This document shows positions 26,811-36,072 of a DNA stretch of 64,000 nucleotides, piece after piece. How positions within the stretch are numbered: position 1 is the first letter of the stretch; every line of letters begins with the position of its first letter. Both the position numbers and the translations under genes were made by a program. The DNA is from JBJYIN01 sp046237015 (GTDB lineage: Bacteria; Pseudomonadota; Gammaproteobacteria; Enterobacterales; Enterobacteriaceae), in contig NZ_JBJYIN010000004.1 of NCBI RefSeq assembly GCF_046237015.1, positions 224,619 to 288,618 of the forward strand, in the 5' to 3' direction. The notes beneath the pieces were generated by a model. It ran no database searches. It was not told where the DNA came from and saw nothing but the letters and a program-made list of their open reading frames with translations.

Positions 26811-27806
26811 TTATTTAGAGATATGGGCGATCAGATCCAATACTTTATTTGAGTATCCGGTCTCGTTGTCATACCAGGAAACCAGTTTCACAAAGTTATC
26901 GCTCAGTGCGATACCGGCTTTGGCATCGAACACAGAAGTCAGTTTTTCACCATTGAAATCGGTAGAAACCACGTCGTCTTCCGTATAGCCCAGAACACCT
27001 TTCAATTCGCCTTCGGAAGCGGCTTTGATGGCAGCACAGATTTCTTTGTAAGACGCTGGTTTTTCCAGACGAGCGGTCAAGTCAACAACGGACACGTTCG
27101 GAGTTGGAACACGGAACGCCATACCGGTCAGTTTGCCATTCAGTTCAGGGATCACTTTACCTACGGCTTTAGCTGCGCCAGTAGAAGATGGGATGATGTT
27201 CTGAGATGCGCCGCGGCCGCCGCGCCAATCTTTATGAGATGGGCCATCAACGGTTTTCTGCGTTGCAGTCGTTGCGTGAACGGTGGTCATCAGTGCTTCA
27301 ACGATACCGAATTTATCATTGATAACTTTAGCCAACGGAGCCAGACAGTTAGTCGTACAGGAAGCGTTAGATACGATTTCCTGGCCAGCATAAGCCTTGT
27401 GGTTTACGCCCATAACAAACATCGGGGTGTTGTCTTTGGACGGGCCAGTCAGAACGACTTTCTTGGCGCCTGCCGTGATGTGTTTACGTGCGGTTTCGTC
27501 CGTCAGGAAGATACCGGTTGCTTCAGCAACAACGTCAACGTTGACTTCGTTCCATTTCAGGTTAGCAGGATCGCGTTCTGCAGTAACACGGATGGTTTTA
27601 CCGTTAACAACCAGATGACCATCTTTAACTTCAACGGTGCCGTCGAAACGACCATGCGTAGAGTCATATTTCAGCATGTAAGCCATGTACTCGGCATCTA
27701 ACAGGTCGTTGATCGCGACGATTTCGATGTCAGAACGTTCTTGTGCAGCGCGGAAAACAATACGGCCGATACGGCCAAAACCGTTGATACCTACTTTGAT
27801 AGTCAT
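26811..27806 (-). CDS. gapA: glyceraldehyde-3-phosphate dehydrogenase A
   Basis: Central glycolytic enzyme that oxidises and phosphorylates glyceraldehyde-3-phosphate with NAD+. The 331-residue product equals the E. coli length. It has the NAD-binding GINGFGRIGR at residues 6-15 and the catalytic Cys in SNASCTTNC near 148-156. The C-terminal WYDNETGYSNKVLDL is present. An ATG three codons upstream (27815) also exists; MTIKVGINGFG is the family start. Codon use looks highly biased, as expected for an abundant protein. Divergent from msrB. Confidence 0.98.
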   Translation of the reverse strand: MTIKVGINGFGRIGRIVFRAAQERSDIEIVAINDLLDAEYMAYMLKYDSTHGRFDGTVEVKDGHLVVNGKTIRVTAERDPANLKWNEVNVDVVAEATGIFLTDETARKHITAGAKKVVLTGPSKDNTPMFVMGVNHKAYAGQEIVSNASCTTNCLAPLAKVINDKFGIVEALMTTVHATTATQKTVDGPSHKDWRGGRGASQNIIPSSTGAAKAVGKVIPELNGKLTGMAFRVPTPNVSVVDLTARLEKPASYKEICAAIKAASEGELKGVLGYTEDDVVSTDFNGEKLTSVFDAKAGIALSDNFVKLVSWYDNETGYSNKVLDLIAHISK

Positions 27807-28017
27807 ATATTCCACCAGCTAATGGGTTAGTGAATAAAGGTTGGTTGTAAAATTACAAAAACCTTGCTGAGCGTCAAGCGGAATCGTGTCAATAGTTGCG
27901 GTAAGTCAAACCTGTGGCCAACCTTTGAACGAAATACCACCTTTGCTGTAACTAAAGAACATTTAAGACTGAATATGAGGATGCGGTACATCATATAAAG
28001 CCAGATTGGGTAAAAAT

Positions 28018-28033
28018 TGTGACGCCAATCACA
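28018..28033. promoter_or_regulatory. CRP-type site between gapA and msrB
   Basis: TGTGACGCCAATCACA has both TGTGA and TCACA half sites with the standard 6-base spacer, flanked by AAAAT and AATGAG. It lies 212 bases before gapA and 118 before msrB. gapA is a known CRP target in E. coli; site use here is inferred. Confidence 0.65.
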
Positions 28034-28150
28034 AATGAGTAGTGTTCGTGATAACCGTGTTTATATTAAGCCAAAATGGCCTATAAAGTTGTTAATTTTT
28101 TGTTATAATTGATGATTATTTTGATAGACGACACGTTCACTGAGACTTTC

Positions 28151-28570
28151 ATGATAAACGATTCCTCTGTGCAAACGCCATCAGATGATGGTGAACTGAC
28201 TGAACTGCAACGCTATGTTACGCAGCAACGGGGTACGGAGCCTGCTTTTTCCGGCAAGCTGTTACATAATAAACGGACGGGTGTTTACCACTGTATCTGT
28301 TGTCAGTCTCCGCTGTTCTATTCCGATAACAAATATGACTCTGGTTGTGGCTGGCCTAGCTTTGATCAACCGGTGTCATTAACGGCTATTCGCTACCTTG
28401 AAGATGATTCACACAATATGCGACGCATTGAGATTCGTTGTAGTCATTGTGATGCGCATTTAGGGCATGTTTTTCCGGATGGTCCGAAGACGACCGGAGA
28501 GCGCTACTGTGTGAATTCTGCCTCGATCAGCTTTATTGATGCCGTTGATGGCGAGAAAATCGATGGTTAG
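28151..28570 (+). CDS. msrB: peptide-methionine (R)-S-oxide reductase MsrB
   Basis: Repairs R-methionine sulfoxide in proteins. The product is 139 residues from the ATG at 28151 (E. coli 137); the ATG/TTG codons upstream at 28109-28112 would add 14 unlike residues. Zinc ligands are the two CxxC pairs (CICC near residue 48-51 and CSHC near 98-101). The resolving/catalytic end RYCVNSASISF is near 119-129. Divergent from gapA with a shared 344-bp regulatory gap. Confidence 0.94.
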   Translation: MINDSSVQTPSDDGELTELQRYVTQQRGTEPAFSGKLLHNKRTGVYHCICCQSPLFYSDNKYDSGCGWPSFDQPVSLTAIRYLEDDSHNMRRIEIRCSHCDAHLGHVFPDGPKTTGERYCVNSASISFIDAVDGEKIDG

Positions 28571-28649
28571 CGCCTGTGGTTGGATAAATTTAGCTTTATC
28601 GATTCAGCTTTGGCGGTGTGACGAATACCGGGAATATGAAATACTTTAC

Positions 28650-28922
28650 TATACCCAAAATAATTCGAGTTGCATGAAGGTGGCAAGTGAGGGACAAATT
28701 CGTCGGGAACGAATTTGACCAGCCTTTGGCTGGCCTTCGGTGAGAGACAGGATGTCTCTCATTTAATCCCGATGAGCTTACTTGAGTAAGTGATTCGGGT
28801 GACAAATCTGCCAGGAGCAGATTTGAACGCTGCTTGCAGCGGCCCCAACGGGGCGAGGCTCATGGATGAGCCGAGTAACGAGCGCAGCCAACGCACAAGC
28901 AACTTGAAGTATGACGGGTATA
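28650..28922 (-). repeat. intergenic palindromic repeat, long form (273 bp)
   Basis: Reverse-oriented copy starting TATACCCAAAATAATTCGAG and ending CTTGAAGTATGACGGGTATA. Inside it are three hairpin modules: GACAAATTCGTCGGGAACGAATTTG with CCAGCCTTTGGCTGG; GAGAGACAGGATGTCTCTC; and CAAATCTGCCAGGAGCAGATTTG with GCTGCTTGCAGC. It is the longest copy in the window and fills the msrB-yeaC gap. Confidence 0.9.
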
Positions 28923-28957
28923 TATGAAACACATCACTAGATGGAGCCTGACTGGCT

Positions 28958-29236
28958 ATGCAACTTGATGACTTGATTGAAGTGATGACGCCGGAGATCT
29001 ATCACCGCTTAGCGACGGCGGTGGAATTAGGTAAATGGCCAGATGGGGTGGCGTTATCGGCGGAGCAGAAAGAGAACTGTTTGCAAATGGTGATGCTATG
29101 GCAGGCGCGTCATAATGAGCAGGCTGAGCATATGACGATCAATACCAACGGCGAGATCGTGATGAAAAGCAAACAGGAGCTCAAACAACAGTTCAGCGAT
29201 GAGGCAACAATCGCCAAGCTTAAGCCCCAGCATTGA
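28958..29236 (+). CDS. yeaC: DUF1315 protein YeaC
   Basis: Small cytoplasmic protein of 92 residues (E. coli 90), function unknown. It aligns with E. coli YeaC along most of its length: MQLDDLIEVMTPEIYHRL start, the conserved AVELGKWPDGVALS near 23-36, QKENCLQMVMLWQARHN near 40-56 and MKSKQELKQQF near the end. Between msrB and pncA, as in E. coli. Confidence 0.9.
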   Translation: MQLDDLIEVMTPEIYHRLATAVELGKWPDGVALSAEQKENCLQMVMLWQARHNEQAEHMTINTNGEIVMKSKQELKQQFSDEATIAKLKPQH

Positions 29237-29255
29237 TCTTTACATCGCATAGATG

Positions 29256-29279
29256 ACCAGGGAACAAGGCTTCCCTGGT
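29256..29279. terminator. hairpin between yeaC and pncA
   Basis: Nine-base perfect stem ACCAGGGAA / TTCCCTGGT with a 6-base loop between convergent genes. Confidence 0.7.
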
Positions 29280-29290
29280 GATTTGACATG

Positions 29291-29938
29291 TCAGCGAGGA
29301 GCATTCAGCCGGGTAATGGCCGATTCCAAATTGACGAGATGAGCGCCGCGTTGTTTCATTTCCAGTAGCGCATTGTCGCTGTCTCCTGAGTCAATGTTTA
29401 CACCTCGGCATCCCTCAAGCAAAACCTCGACGTGGTATCCCAACGAAAGCGCGTCCAGTACCGTGAATTTCACACAATAATCTGTCGCTAATCCCATTAC
29501 GATCAGATGAGTGATATTTCGTGCTTTCAACCAGTCATGGAGTGCGGTTTCTGCACGATGACCGTTATCAAAGAAGGCACTGTAACTGTCAATATTGGGT
29601 TGTGTCCCTTTCTGAACAACCCATTGAATCGCTTGCTGATTCAGTGCTGGATGGAATTGCGCGCCAGCCTGTTCTTGCACGCAATGTACTGGCCACCATC
29701 TCTGCGGTAAGCCGTCGAGTTCTCCGATTTCGCCTACATTTGCATTCGCATTGACAGCAAAACTGCCATGATCGGACGGATGCCAATCCTGACTGGCGAT
29801 AATGGGAATATTCGCTGTCAGGCAAGCCTCTATGGCACGGTTAGCGATCTCAATGACTTTATCGCCTTCGTTAACGGGCAATGCGCCCCCGGGGCAAAAA
29901 TCATTTTGTAAATCAATCAATAGTAGTGCTTTATTCAT
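29291..29938 (-). CDS. pncA: nicotinamidase PncA
   Basis: Hydrolyses nicotinamide to nicotinate in the NAD salvage pathway. The 215-residue product has the catalytic Asp in LLLIDLQNDF (residue 9). Metal-binding residues are in QDWHPSDHGSF near 50-60 (Asp, His, His), the Lys in VQKGTQP, and the nucleophilic Cys in GLATDYCVKFT near 160. Same strand as ansA, 28 bases downstream of it, as in E. coli. Confidence 0.95.
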   Translation of the reverse strand: MNKALLLIDLQNDFCPGGALPVNEGDKVIEIANRAIEACLTANIPIIASQDWHPSDHGSFAVNANANVGEIGELDGLPQRWWPVHCVQEQAGAQFHPALNQQAIQWVVQKGTQPNIDSYSAFFDNGHRAETALHDWLKARNITHLIVMGLATDYCVKFTVLDALSLGYHVEVLLEGCRGVNIDSGDSDNALLEMKQRGAHLVNLESAITRLNAPR

Positions 29939-29965
29939 GGTTTAATCCCGACAATCGCCCAATAT

Positions 29966-30985
29966 TCAATCTTTATCGCTTAACTCACCGCGCAGATTCA
30001 ACTGCATTAGCTGCCTGATTTTTTCGGGGCTAATGTCTTCCTGACTCAGTAAATAATGAAGTTTAGTCAATGCCGCTTCCACCGTCATGTCAAACCCGCT
30101 GATAACGCCAGCTTTGGCTAGCGCATTGCCTGTTGCATAACCGTCCATATTTACTCGTCCTGAAATGCACTGTGTCAGGTTAACAACGACAATGCCGCGC
30201 GCTGAAGCCTGGTATAACTCATGTAACAGACTGGGGTTTTGAGGTGCATTGCCAACGCCGTAAGAACGAAGGATGAGTGCTTTAACGGGTTGACGCAAAA
30301 AATTACTGACGACATCCGCTGAAATGCCGGGGTAGATCGTGATGACGCCAATGGGTTGGGGCGTAATGTGATGAACTTTGAGCGGTGAACAATGCTCACA
30401 GGGGGAAACCGGGATCAGGTGGCGGATATGGATCCCAGCTTCTAATAATGGCGAATAGTTGGGAGAGGCAAAAGCATCAAATCCGTCGGCATGGGCTTTG
30501 GTTGTTCTGTTGCCACGCAATAACTTGTTGTTAAAGAAAAGCGTCACTTCATTAATAGGGTGGTTAGCTGCCACGTAGAGTGCGTTTAGCAGGTTAGTTT
30601 GTCCGTCGGAACGCAGTTCGGCTAACGGTATTTGTGACCCTGTCACAATAACAGGTTTGGCTAAATCCTCTAACATGAAAGACAGTGCGGAGGCGGTAAA
30701 TGCCATGGTGTCCGTGCCGTGCAGAATAACAAATCCATCATACTCATCGTAATGCTGCTGAATATCATCAGCGATAGTTTGCCAGTCGGCCGGAGTCATG
30801 TCTGATGAGTCAATCAGGGGCGCATATTCATGAATCGTAAATGCAGGCATCTCTGCGCGGTGGAATTCCGGCATCATCGCGAGTTGCTGCTGGAGATGCC
30901 CAGAGACGGGAATGTACCCGTTGCTGGATCGTTGCATTCCGATCGTTCCGCCTGTATAGGCGACATAAATAGATTTTTTTTGCAT
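29966..30985 (-). CDS. ansA: L-asparaginase I (cytoplasmic)
   Basis: Hydrolyses asparagine to aspartate and ammonia in the cytoplasm. The product is 339 residues from the ATG at 30985 (E. coli 338), starting MQKKSIYVAYTGGTIGM with the first catalytic Thr in TGGTIG. The second catalytic motif HGTDTM is near residue 90, and NLTQCISGRVNM near 275. The ATG at 31006 adds seven residues not in the family. Likely co-transcribed with pncA. Confidence 0.95.
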   Translation of the reverse strand: MQKKSIYVAYTGGTIGMQRSSNGYIPVSGHLQQQLAMMPEFHRAEMPAFTIHEYAPLIDSSDMTPADWQTIADDIQQHYDEYDGFVILHGTDTMAFTASALSFMLEDLAKPVIVTGSQIPLAELRSDGQTNLLNALYVAANHPINEVTLFFNNKLLRGNRTTKAHADGFDAFASPNYSPLLEAGIHIRHLIPVSPCEHCSPLKVHHITPQPIGVITIYPGISADVVSNFLRQPVKALILRSYGVGNAPQNPSLLHELYQASARGIVVVNLTQCISGRVNMDGYATGNALAKAGVISGFDMTVEAALTKLHYLLSQEDISPEKIRQLMQLNLRGELSDKD

Positions 30986-31033
30986 GGTGGTTATGGATAA
31001 AGGCAATGCTACCGAGGCAAGGATGTAAGAAGA

Positions 31034-31055
31034 TAGCCCGACTGATGCCGGGCTA
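31034..31055. terminator. hairpin between sppA and ansA
   Basis: TAGCCCG / CGGGCTA stem with an 8-base loop, 8 bases past the sppA stop; on the minus strand TCTTCTT follows. Confidence 0.6.
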
Positions 31056-31062
31056 CGACGGT

Positions 31063-32913
31063 TTAACGCACTTCGCTACAGGTCAGACATAGCGCATATC
31101 TGTTTTGCGGATCGTTGAGATTATTCATGATTGACGGTTGTTCGTGCACCGCCTGTGCCAACTGCGCAACAGGGGATGGTAACATCGACTGAATGGCGGT
31201 GGGTAGCCACGCGTAAACGGATGCATTAACTTGATTCAATACGGCATCAAACACGCTTGGCTGCTCGGCGTACCAGTTCAACTGATATTGTCCCAACTTG
31301 GCCAGTTCTGCTGCTTTCTTTATCGCATCATCAAAGTCGCCGAGTTGGTCAACTAAACCATTGTCTTTCGCATCGCTGCCAACCCAGACGTGACCTTGAG
31401 CAATCTGGTCGATTTGTTCAGGCGTTTTTTTGCGTGCCTGAGCCACGAGATCGATGAAGTTTTTGTAACCACGTTCAATGCTAATCTGCATCAGTTGGCT
31501 GAATTCCGGCGGTAAGGTTTTGGTCACCGACAGGTCTGCCAGCGGAGAGGTGGCAACACCATCGGTGTGTACGCCAATATTTTCTAACGAATTTTCAAAC
31601 GTATTCACGACACCGAAAATACCGATAGACCCTGTCAACGTGCTGGGGCTGGAGATAATTGCATTTGCTGGCGTAGAGATCCAATAGCCACCCGACGCTG
31701 CCATTCCCCCCATTGACACGACAACCGGTTTACCTGCCAGACGAACAGCCATGAGTTCAGAGCGGATCAATTCAGACGCGGTAACGCTGCCTCCTGGGCT
31801 GTTTACGCGCAGAACAACGGCCTTAACTTTCGGATCGAGTCGTGCATTTCGGATTTGTGCTGCTGTCGTGTCGCCGCCGACCATTCCCGGTGTTTCAGGA
31901 CCATCGATAATCGCGCCATTCGCGAAAATAACGGCGATCTGGTTGTTATTCTGAGTCGGCGGTTTTGGTATGTAATCGTAAATACTGGTGAAATTGAAGT
32001 TATTGGTTTTGTTATTCCAGCCAAACGTTTTTACCAACGTTTGCTCGATAACGGAGCGCGAGGCAACTTCGTCAACCAATTTATTCTGTAAAGCATAATT
32101 GGACGTATCGCCTTGAACGGCCTGTAATCCGGAAATTATCCCCGCAGCACCAGGAAACAGTTGCTCTGGTGTGATTTGGCGGTTAGCGGACACGGTATTC
32201 AAATATTGTTGCCATAGCGAATTGAGCCAGCGACTATCTGCCACACGAGCCTCGGCAGACATATCATCACGTAAGTAGGGTTCAACCGCGGATTTATAGG
32301 TGCCCACCCGGAAAATATGGGTGGTGACCTTTAATGTATCTAACAACGATTTGAAATAAAGGTTATTTGTTGCCAAACCATGCAGATCAACGCTGCCTTG
32401 CGGCGTCAATGAAATCGTATTGGCAAAACTAGCCAGATAATACTGTGATTGGTTGTAACTATCGCCAATCGCATAAATGGGTTTACCGCTGTCACGGAAT
32501 TCACGTAAGGCTTTACCGATATACTGTAATGACGGCTGATCTGCACCGACAAAATCGCTGAGATCAAGCACCATACCGGTTATGTTATCGTCGCTTTTTG
32601 CCTGACGGATACTATCGACAATATCGAACAGAGAATTTTCCTGACGTCGATTGCTGGATGCGCCAAAAAATTCTCGTCCCAATTGCCGTAATTTGTTGTT
32701 TACTGACGGATGGTCAACGACCACACCAGTTAAATTGACCAACAATGCGCCACGTGTTGTTTCTGCGAGGGAGCTCGTGAATTGTGAATAAATCCCGATT
32801 CCAATCAGAATAAGTACAATAAGAAAAATATTGAGAATAAATTCTCTGATAAAGTTAAGCAGACGCCATGTCCACTTAAAGAGTCCGCTAAAAATTCGCC
32901 ACAAGGTGCGCAT
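31063..32913 (-). CDS. sppA: signal peptide peptidase SppA (protease IV)
   Basis: Inner-membrane Ser/Lys protease that degrades cleaved signal peptides. The 616-residue protein (E. coli 618) has an N-terminal membrane anchor at about 23-45 and two tandem S49 domains. The nucleophile Ser lies in MGGMAASGGYWIST near 398-411. The catalytic Lys is in the N-terminal domain in GTYKSAVEPYLRDD. GGAGATATT precedes the ATG. Confidence 0.95.
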   Translation of the reverse strand: MRTLWRIFSGLFKWTWRLLNFIREFILNIFLIVLILIGIGIYSQFTSSLAETTRGALLVNLTGVVVDHPSVNNKLRQLGREFFGASSNRRQENSLFDIVDSIRQAKSDDNITGMVLDLSDFVGADQPSLQYIGKALREFRDSGKPIYAIGDSYNQSQYYLASFANTISLTPQGSVDLHGLATNNLYFKSLLDTLKVTTHIFRVGTYKSAVEPYLRDDMSAEARVADSRWLNSLWQQYLNTVSANRQITPEQLFPGAAGIISGLQAVQGDTSNYALQNKLVDEVASRSVIEQTLVKTFGWNNKTNNFNFTSIYDYIPKPPTQNNNQIAVIFANGAIIDGPETPGMVGGDTTAAQIRNARLDPKVKAVVLRVNSPGGSVTASELIRSELMAVRLAGKPVVVSMGGMAASGGYWISTPANAIISSPSTLTGSIGIFGVVNTFENSLENIGVHTDGVATSPLADLSVTKTLPPEFSQLMQISIERGYKNFIDLVAQARKKTPEQIDQIAQGHVWVGSDAKDNGLVDQLGDFDDAIKKAAELAKLGQYQLNWYAEQPSVFDAVLNQVNASVYAWLPTAIQSMLPSPVAQLAQAVHEQPSIMNNLNDPQNRYALCLTCSEVR

Positions 32914-33129
32914 AATATCTCCGTGATCGGGAAAACAACTGTCAGCATTAAATAATACCTGAAACGCCCTGACATAGGGCTATCTTGTAACAAAACTTCT
33001 ACTTGTGCTACCGTGGCGCGCAACGTATGTCCTATACCTATAGGTTTCACGCTGCGAAAGTGAAAATGTCAGCATCGTGAAAACAAACGATATCTTGCAG
33101 AAATCAGCTTGCCACACAGGAGATATGCG

Positions 33130-33681
33130 ATGGATGCTCTCGAACTGTTACTTAACCGCCGTTCTGCGTCACGCCTGACAACCCCCGCGCCCGCTGGAGA
33201 AACGCTGAGTAATATTATTCAAGCGGGAATGCGAGCCCCCGATCATGGCACGCTGCAACCCTGGCGATTCTTTGTTATTGAGGGAGAAGGGCTGGCCCGT
33301 TTTAGTGCGGTGCTGACCGAAGCAGCAAAAGATGCCGGTATGGATGACGCAGGTATTGAGAAAGCGCAACAAGCGCCGTTTCGCGCACCTCAGATCATTA
33401 CCGTGGTTGCACATTGTGAGGAACATCCGAAGGTGCCGCTTTGGGAGCAAATCGTTTCTGCCGGTTGTGCCGTTCAGGCCATGCAAATGGCCGCTTTGGC
33501 TCAGGGATTTAATGGTATCTGGCGTAGTGGCGCATGGACCCATCATCCATGCGTTCGTGAGGCATTCCAGTGTCGCCAACAGGATGAAATCGTGGGCTTT
33601 CTGTACCTGGGTACACCGCGATTGAAAGCATCAACAACGGTGACGCCGCTTGATGCGGAAAAATTTGTTCAGTATTTCTGA
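33130..33681 (+). CDS. ydjA: nitroreductase family protein YdjA
   Basis: Small FMN-dependent nitroreductase-fold protein. The product is 183 residues from the ATG at 33130 (E. coli 183), behind ACAGGAGATATGCG. The FMN-binding NRRSASRL is at residues 9-16 and RAPDH near 36-40; the C-terminus is IVGFLYLGTP. Physiological substrate unknown. In E. coli selD follows; here topB begins 95 bp later. Confidence 0.93.
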   Translation: MDALELLLNRRSASRLTTPAPAGETLSNIIQAGMRAPDHGTLQPWRFFVIEGEGLARFSAVLTEAAKDAGMDDAGIEKAQQAPFRAPQIITVVAHCEEHPKVPLWEQIVSAGCAVQAMQMAALAQGFNGIWRSGAWTHHPCVREAFQCRQQDEIVGFLYLGTPRLKASTTVTPLDAEKFVQYF

Positions 33682-33776
33682 TAAGCGCCAAATGAAAGTG
33701 TCGTATTTCTTGATGGAACCGTCGGCAATATTACCGAATGGTGCCGGATGAGACGCTTTCAGCGCAACGGTGCGTA

Positions 33777-35699
33777 ATGCGACTTTTTATTGCTGAAAAA
33801 CCGAGTCTCGCGCGGGCGATCGCGGATGTGCTACCTAAACCGCATCGGCGTGGTGACGGTTTTATTGCCTGCGGGCCGAGTGACGTTGTCACTTGGTGTG
33901 TTGGCCATCTTCTGGAGCAGGCACAGCCGGATGTTTATGATGCACGCTATGCACGTTGGTCATTGGCGGATTTGCCGATTATTCCCCAAAAATGGCTGTT
34001 GCAACCTCGACCTTCCGTTAGTAAGCAACTGAATGCGATTAAAAAATTACTGACTGATGCCGATGAAATTATTCATGCTGGTGACCCTGACCGCGAAGGG
34101 CAACTTCTGGTTGATGAAGTGCTGGAATATTTGTCATTGCCGGAAGCGAAGCGTCATCAGGTTCGCCGTTGCCTGATTAACGATTTAAACCCACAGGCGG
34201 TCGAGCGGGCGGTTTCACGGTTGCGGGAAAATCGTGAGTTTATACCGCTTTGCGTCTCCGCGTTGGCTCGATCTCGAGCCGACTGGCTTTACGGGATCAA
34301 TATGACGCGTGCCTATACGTTACTCGGACGTAACGCAGGGTATGACGGAGTATTGTCGGTTGGTCGAGTTCAAACGCCGGTACTTGGGTTAGTGGTGCGA
34401 CGGGATGAGGAGATCGAAAACTTTGTCCCGAAGGATTATTTCGACGTTAAAGCACATATCGTGACACCTGCCGATGAACGATTTGTCGCGATTTGGCAAC
34501 CTAGCGAATCCTGTGAACCCCATCAGGATGAAGAAGGACGTCTGTTGAATCGAGCGTTGGCGGAACACGTTGTTAAACGCATCGATGGGCAACCTGCTTT
34601 TGTCACGAGCTATAATGATAAACGTGAATCTGAAACCGCGCCGTTGCCTTATTCTTTATCAACATTGCAGATTGAGGCGGCTAAACGTTTCGGTCTCAGT
34701 GCGCAGCAAGTGCTGGATATCTGCCAAAAACTGTATGAAACCCATAAGCTGATTACCTATCCGCGTTCGGATAGTCGGTACTTGCCAGAAGAGCACTTTG
34801 CCGGACGCCATACCGTATTGAATGCGATTGCGGTCCATCAGCCTGATCTGCTGCCACAACCCGTTATGGATATTGACCGACATAATCGTTGTTGGGATGA
34901 CAGTAAAGTAGATGCACACCATGCGATTATTCCGACGGCGCGGAGTGCCAGTGCAACGCTTTCGGAGAACGAACGCCACGTTTATGGGTTGGTTGCGCGG
35001 CAATACATTATGCAGTTTTGTCCTGATGCGGTATTTCGTAAATGTGTCATTGAGCTGGATATTGCCGGTGGGAAATTCGTCGCTAAGGCACGTTTTTTGG
35101 CTGAAGCGGGCTGGAGAACGTTGTTGGGAGGGAAAGAACGCGACGAAGAGAACGAAGGTGCGCCGCTACCTGTGGTGGCGAAAGGGGATGAACTTTTATG
35201 CGAGCGGGGCGAAGTAGTTGAACGACAAACTCAGCCGCCACGACCTTTTACCGATGCGACGTTGCTATCAGCGATGACGGGGATTGCGCGTTTTGTTCAG
35301 GACAAAGATCTGAAAAAAATCTTACGGGCGACGGATGGTCTGGGTACGGAAGCGACCCGTGCTGGCATCATCGAGTTGCTATTTAAACGAACGTTTTTGT
35401 TCAAGAAAGGGCGCTACATCCACGCCAGTGATGCGGGGCGCGCGTTAATTCACTCGTTGCCGGATAGTGCAGCACTACCGGATATGACAGCGCATTGGGA
35501 AGCAACGCTGACGCAAATCAGTGAGAAAAAGTGTCGTTATCAGGATTTTATGCAGCCCTTGACCTATTCGTTGCAGGAAATGATCCATCAGGCCAAACAA
35601 AACCAGACTGTCGGTGCATTCAACGGCATTTCAGCTCCGCCAGGCGGCAGCAAAAAACGGCGAAAACCTCAGCCTAAAAGAAAGGAACAGCATTCATGA
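33777..35699 (+). CDS. topB: DNA topoisomerase III
   Basis: Type IA topoisomerase that decatenates replication intermediates and resolves recombination structures with RecQ. The product is 640 residues from the ATG at 33777 (E. coli 653). It has the toprim domain at about 1-150 (FIAEKPS; acidic HAGDPDREGQ) and the active-site Tyr in LITYPRSDSRYLPEEHF near 328. The basic C-tail (SKKRRKPQPKRK) is shorter than in E. coli. An upstream ATG frame (33738) adds 13 unlike residues. The last four bases overlap ynjH (ATGA). Confidence 0.96.
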   Translation: MRLFIAEKPSLARAIADVLPKPHRRGDGFIACGPSDVVTWCVGHLLEQAQPDVYDARYARWSLADLPIIPQKWLLQPRPSVSKQLNAIKKLLTDADEIIHAGDPDREGQLLVDEVLEYLSLPEAKRHQVRRCLINDLNPQAVERAVSRLRENREFIPLCVSALARSRADWLYGINMTRAYTLLGRNAGYDGVLSVGRVQTPVLGLVVRRDEEIENFVPKDYFDVKAHIVTPADERFVAIWQPSESCEPHQDEEGRLLNRALAEHVVKRIDGQPAFVTSYNDKRESETAPLPYSLSTLQIEAAKRFGLSAQQVLDICQKLYETHKLITYPRSDSRYLPEEHFAGRHTVLNAIAVHQPDLLPQPVMDIDRHNRCWDDSKVDAHHAIIPTARSASATLSENERHVYGLVARQYIMQFCPDAVFRKCVIELDIAGGKFVAKARFLAEAGWRTLLGGKERDEENEGAPLPVVAKGDELLCERGEVVERQTQPPRPFTDATLLSAMTGIARFVQDKDLKKILRATDGLGTEATRAGIIELLFKRTFLFKKGRYIHASDAGRALIHSLPDSAALPDMTAHWEATLTQISEKKCRYQDFMQPLTYSLQEMIHQAKQNQTVGAFNGISAPPGGSKKRRKPQPKRKEQHS

Positions 35700-35986
35700 A
35701 ATCTCAAACATTGACGGTTCTTCTGCTCGCGAGTTTAGTGATGCCATCAGCCGTTCAGGCTAATCGCACTGGGGCTGATATTGTGGTGCCAGTTCCCGCC
35801 GAAGTCTGGGGCAGCGGCACGGCGGTTCGTGAACAAAACAGTAATTGTATGCGCTGTTGTGTTTACGATAATCGCAACTATTCTGAAGGTGCGGTAGTGA
35901 AGAGTGAAGGCGTATTGCTGCAATGTGTGCGCGATAAACAAACACTGGGCACGAACAATCTGATTTGGCAAATCGTCAAACAGTAG
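35696..35986 (+). CDS. ynjH: DUF1496 periplasmic protein YnjH
   Basis: Small exported protein of 96 residues; signal peptide with cleavage near residue 22 (SAVQANRTG). The mature part has a conserved cysteine group (SNCMRCCVYDNRNYSEGAV) and a later Cys in LLQCVRDKQ, which may form disulfides. Function unknown. It overlaps the end of topB by four bases, so translation is probably coupled. E. coli also has ynjH near topB. Confidence 0.88.
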   Translation: MKSQTLTVLLLASLVMPSAVQANRTGADIVVPVPAEVWGSGTAVREQNSNCMRCCVYDNRNYSEGAVVKSEGVLLQCVRDKQTLGTNNLIWQIVKQ

Positions 35987-36023
35987 TGCAGGCTTGTACT
36001 TGTCTGGTTTCAAACGGCAAACG

Positions 36024-36049
36024 ACGGCGATGATGATGATCATCGCCGT
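36024..36049. terminator. bidirectional hairpin between ynjH and xthA
   Basis: Eleven-base stem ACGGCGATGAT / ATCATCGCCGT with a GATG loop between convergent genes. Confidence 0.8.
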
Positions 36050-36072
36050 TTGAATGCTAGGCCTCTTGAATA

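Noticed and set aside
28596..28805. Short frame across the long repeat at 28650
   Set aside because: Consists of palindromic repeat sequence.
28650..28922. CRISPR array possibility
   Set aside because: The hairpin modules differ from each other and there are no regular spacers; no array or cas gene was seen in the window.
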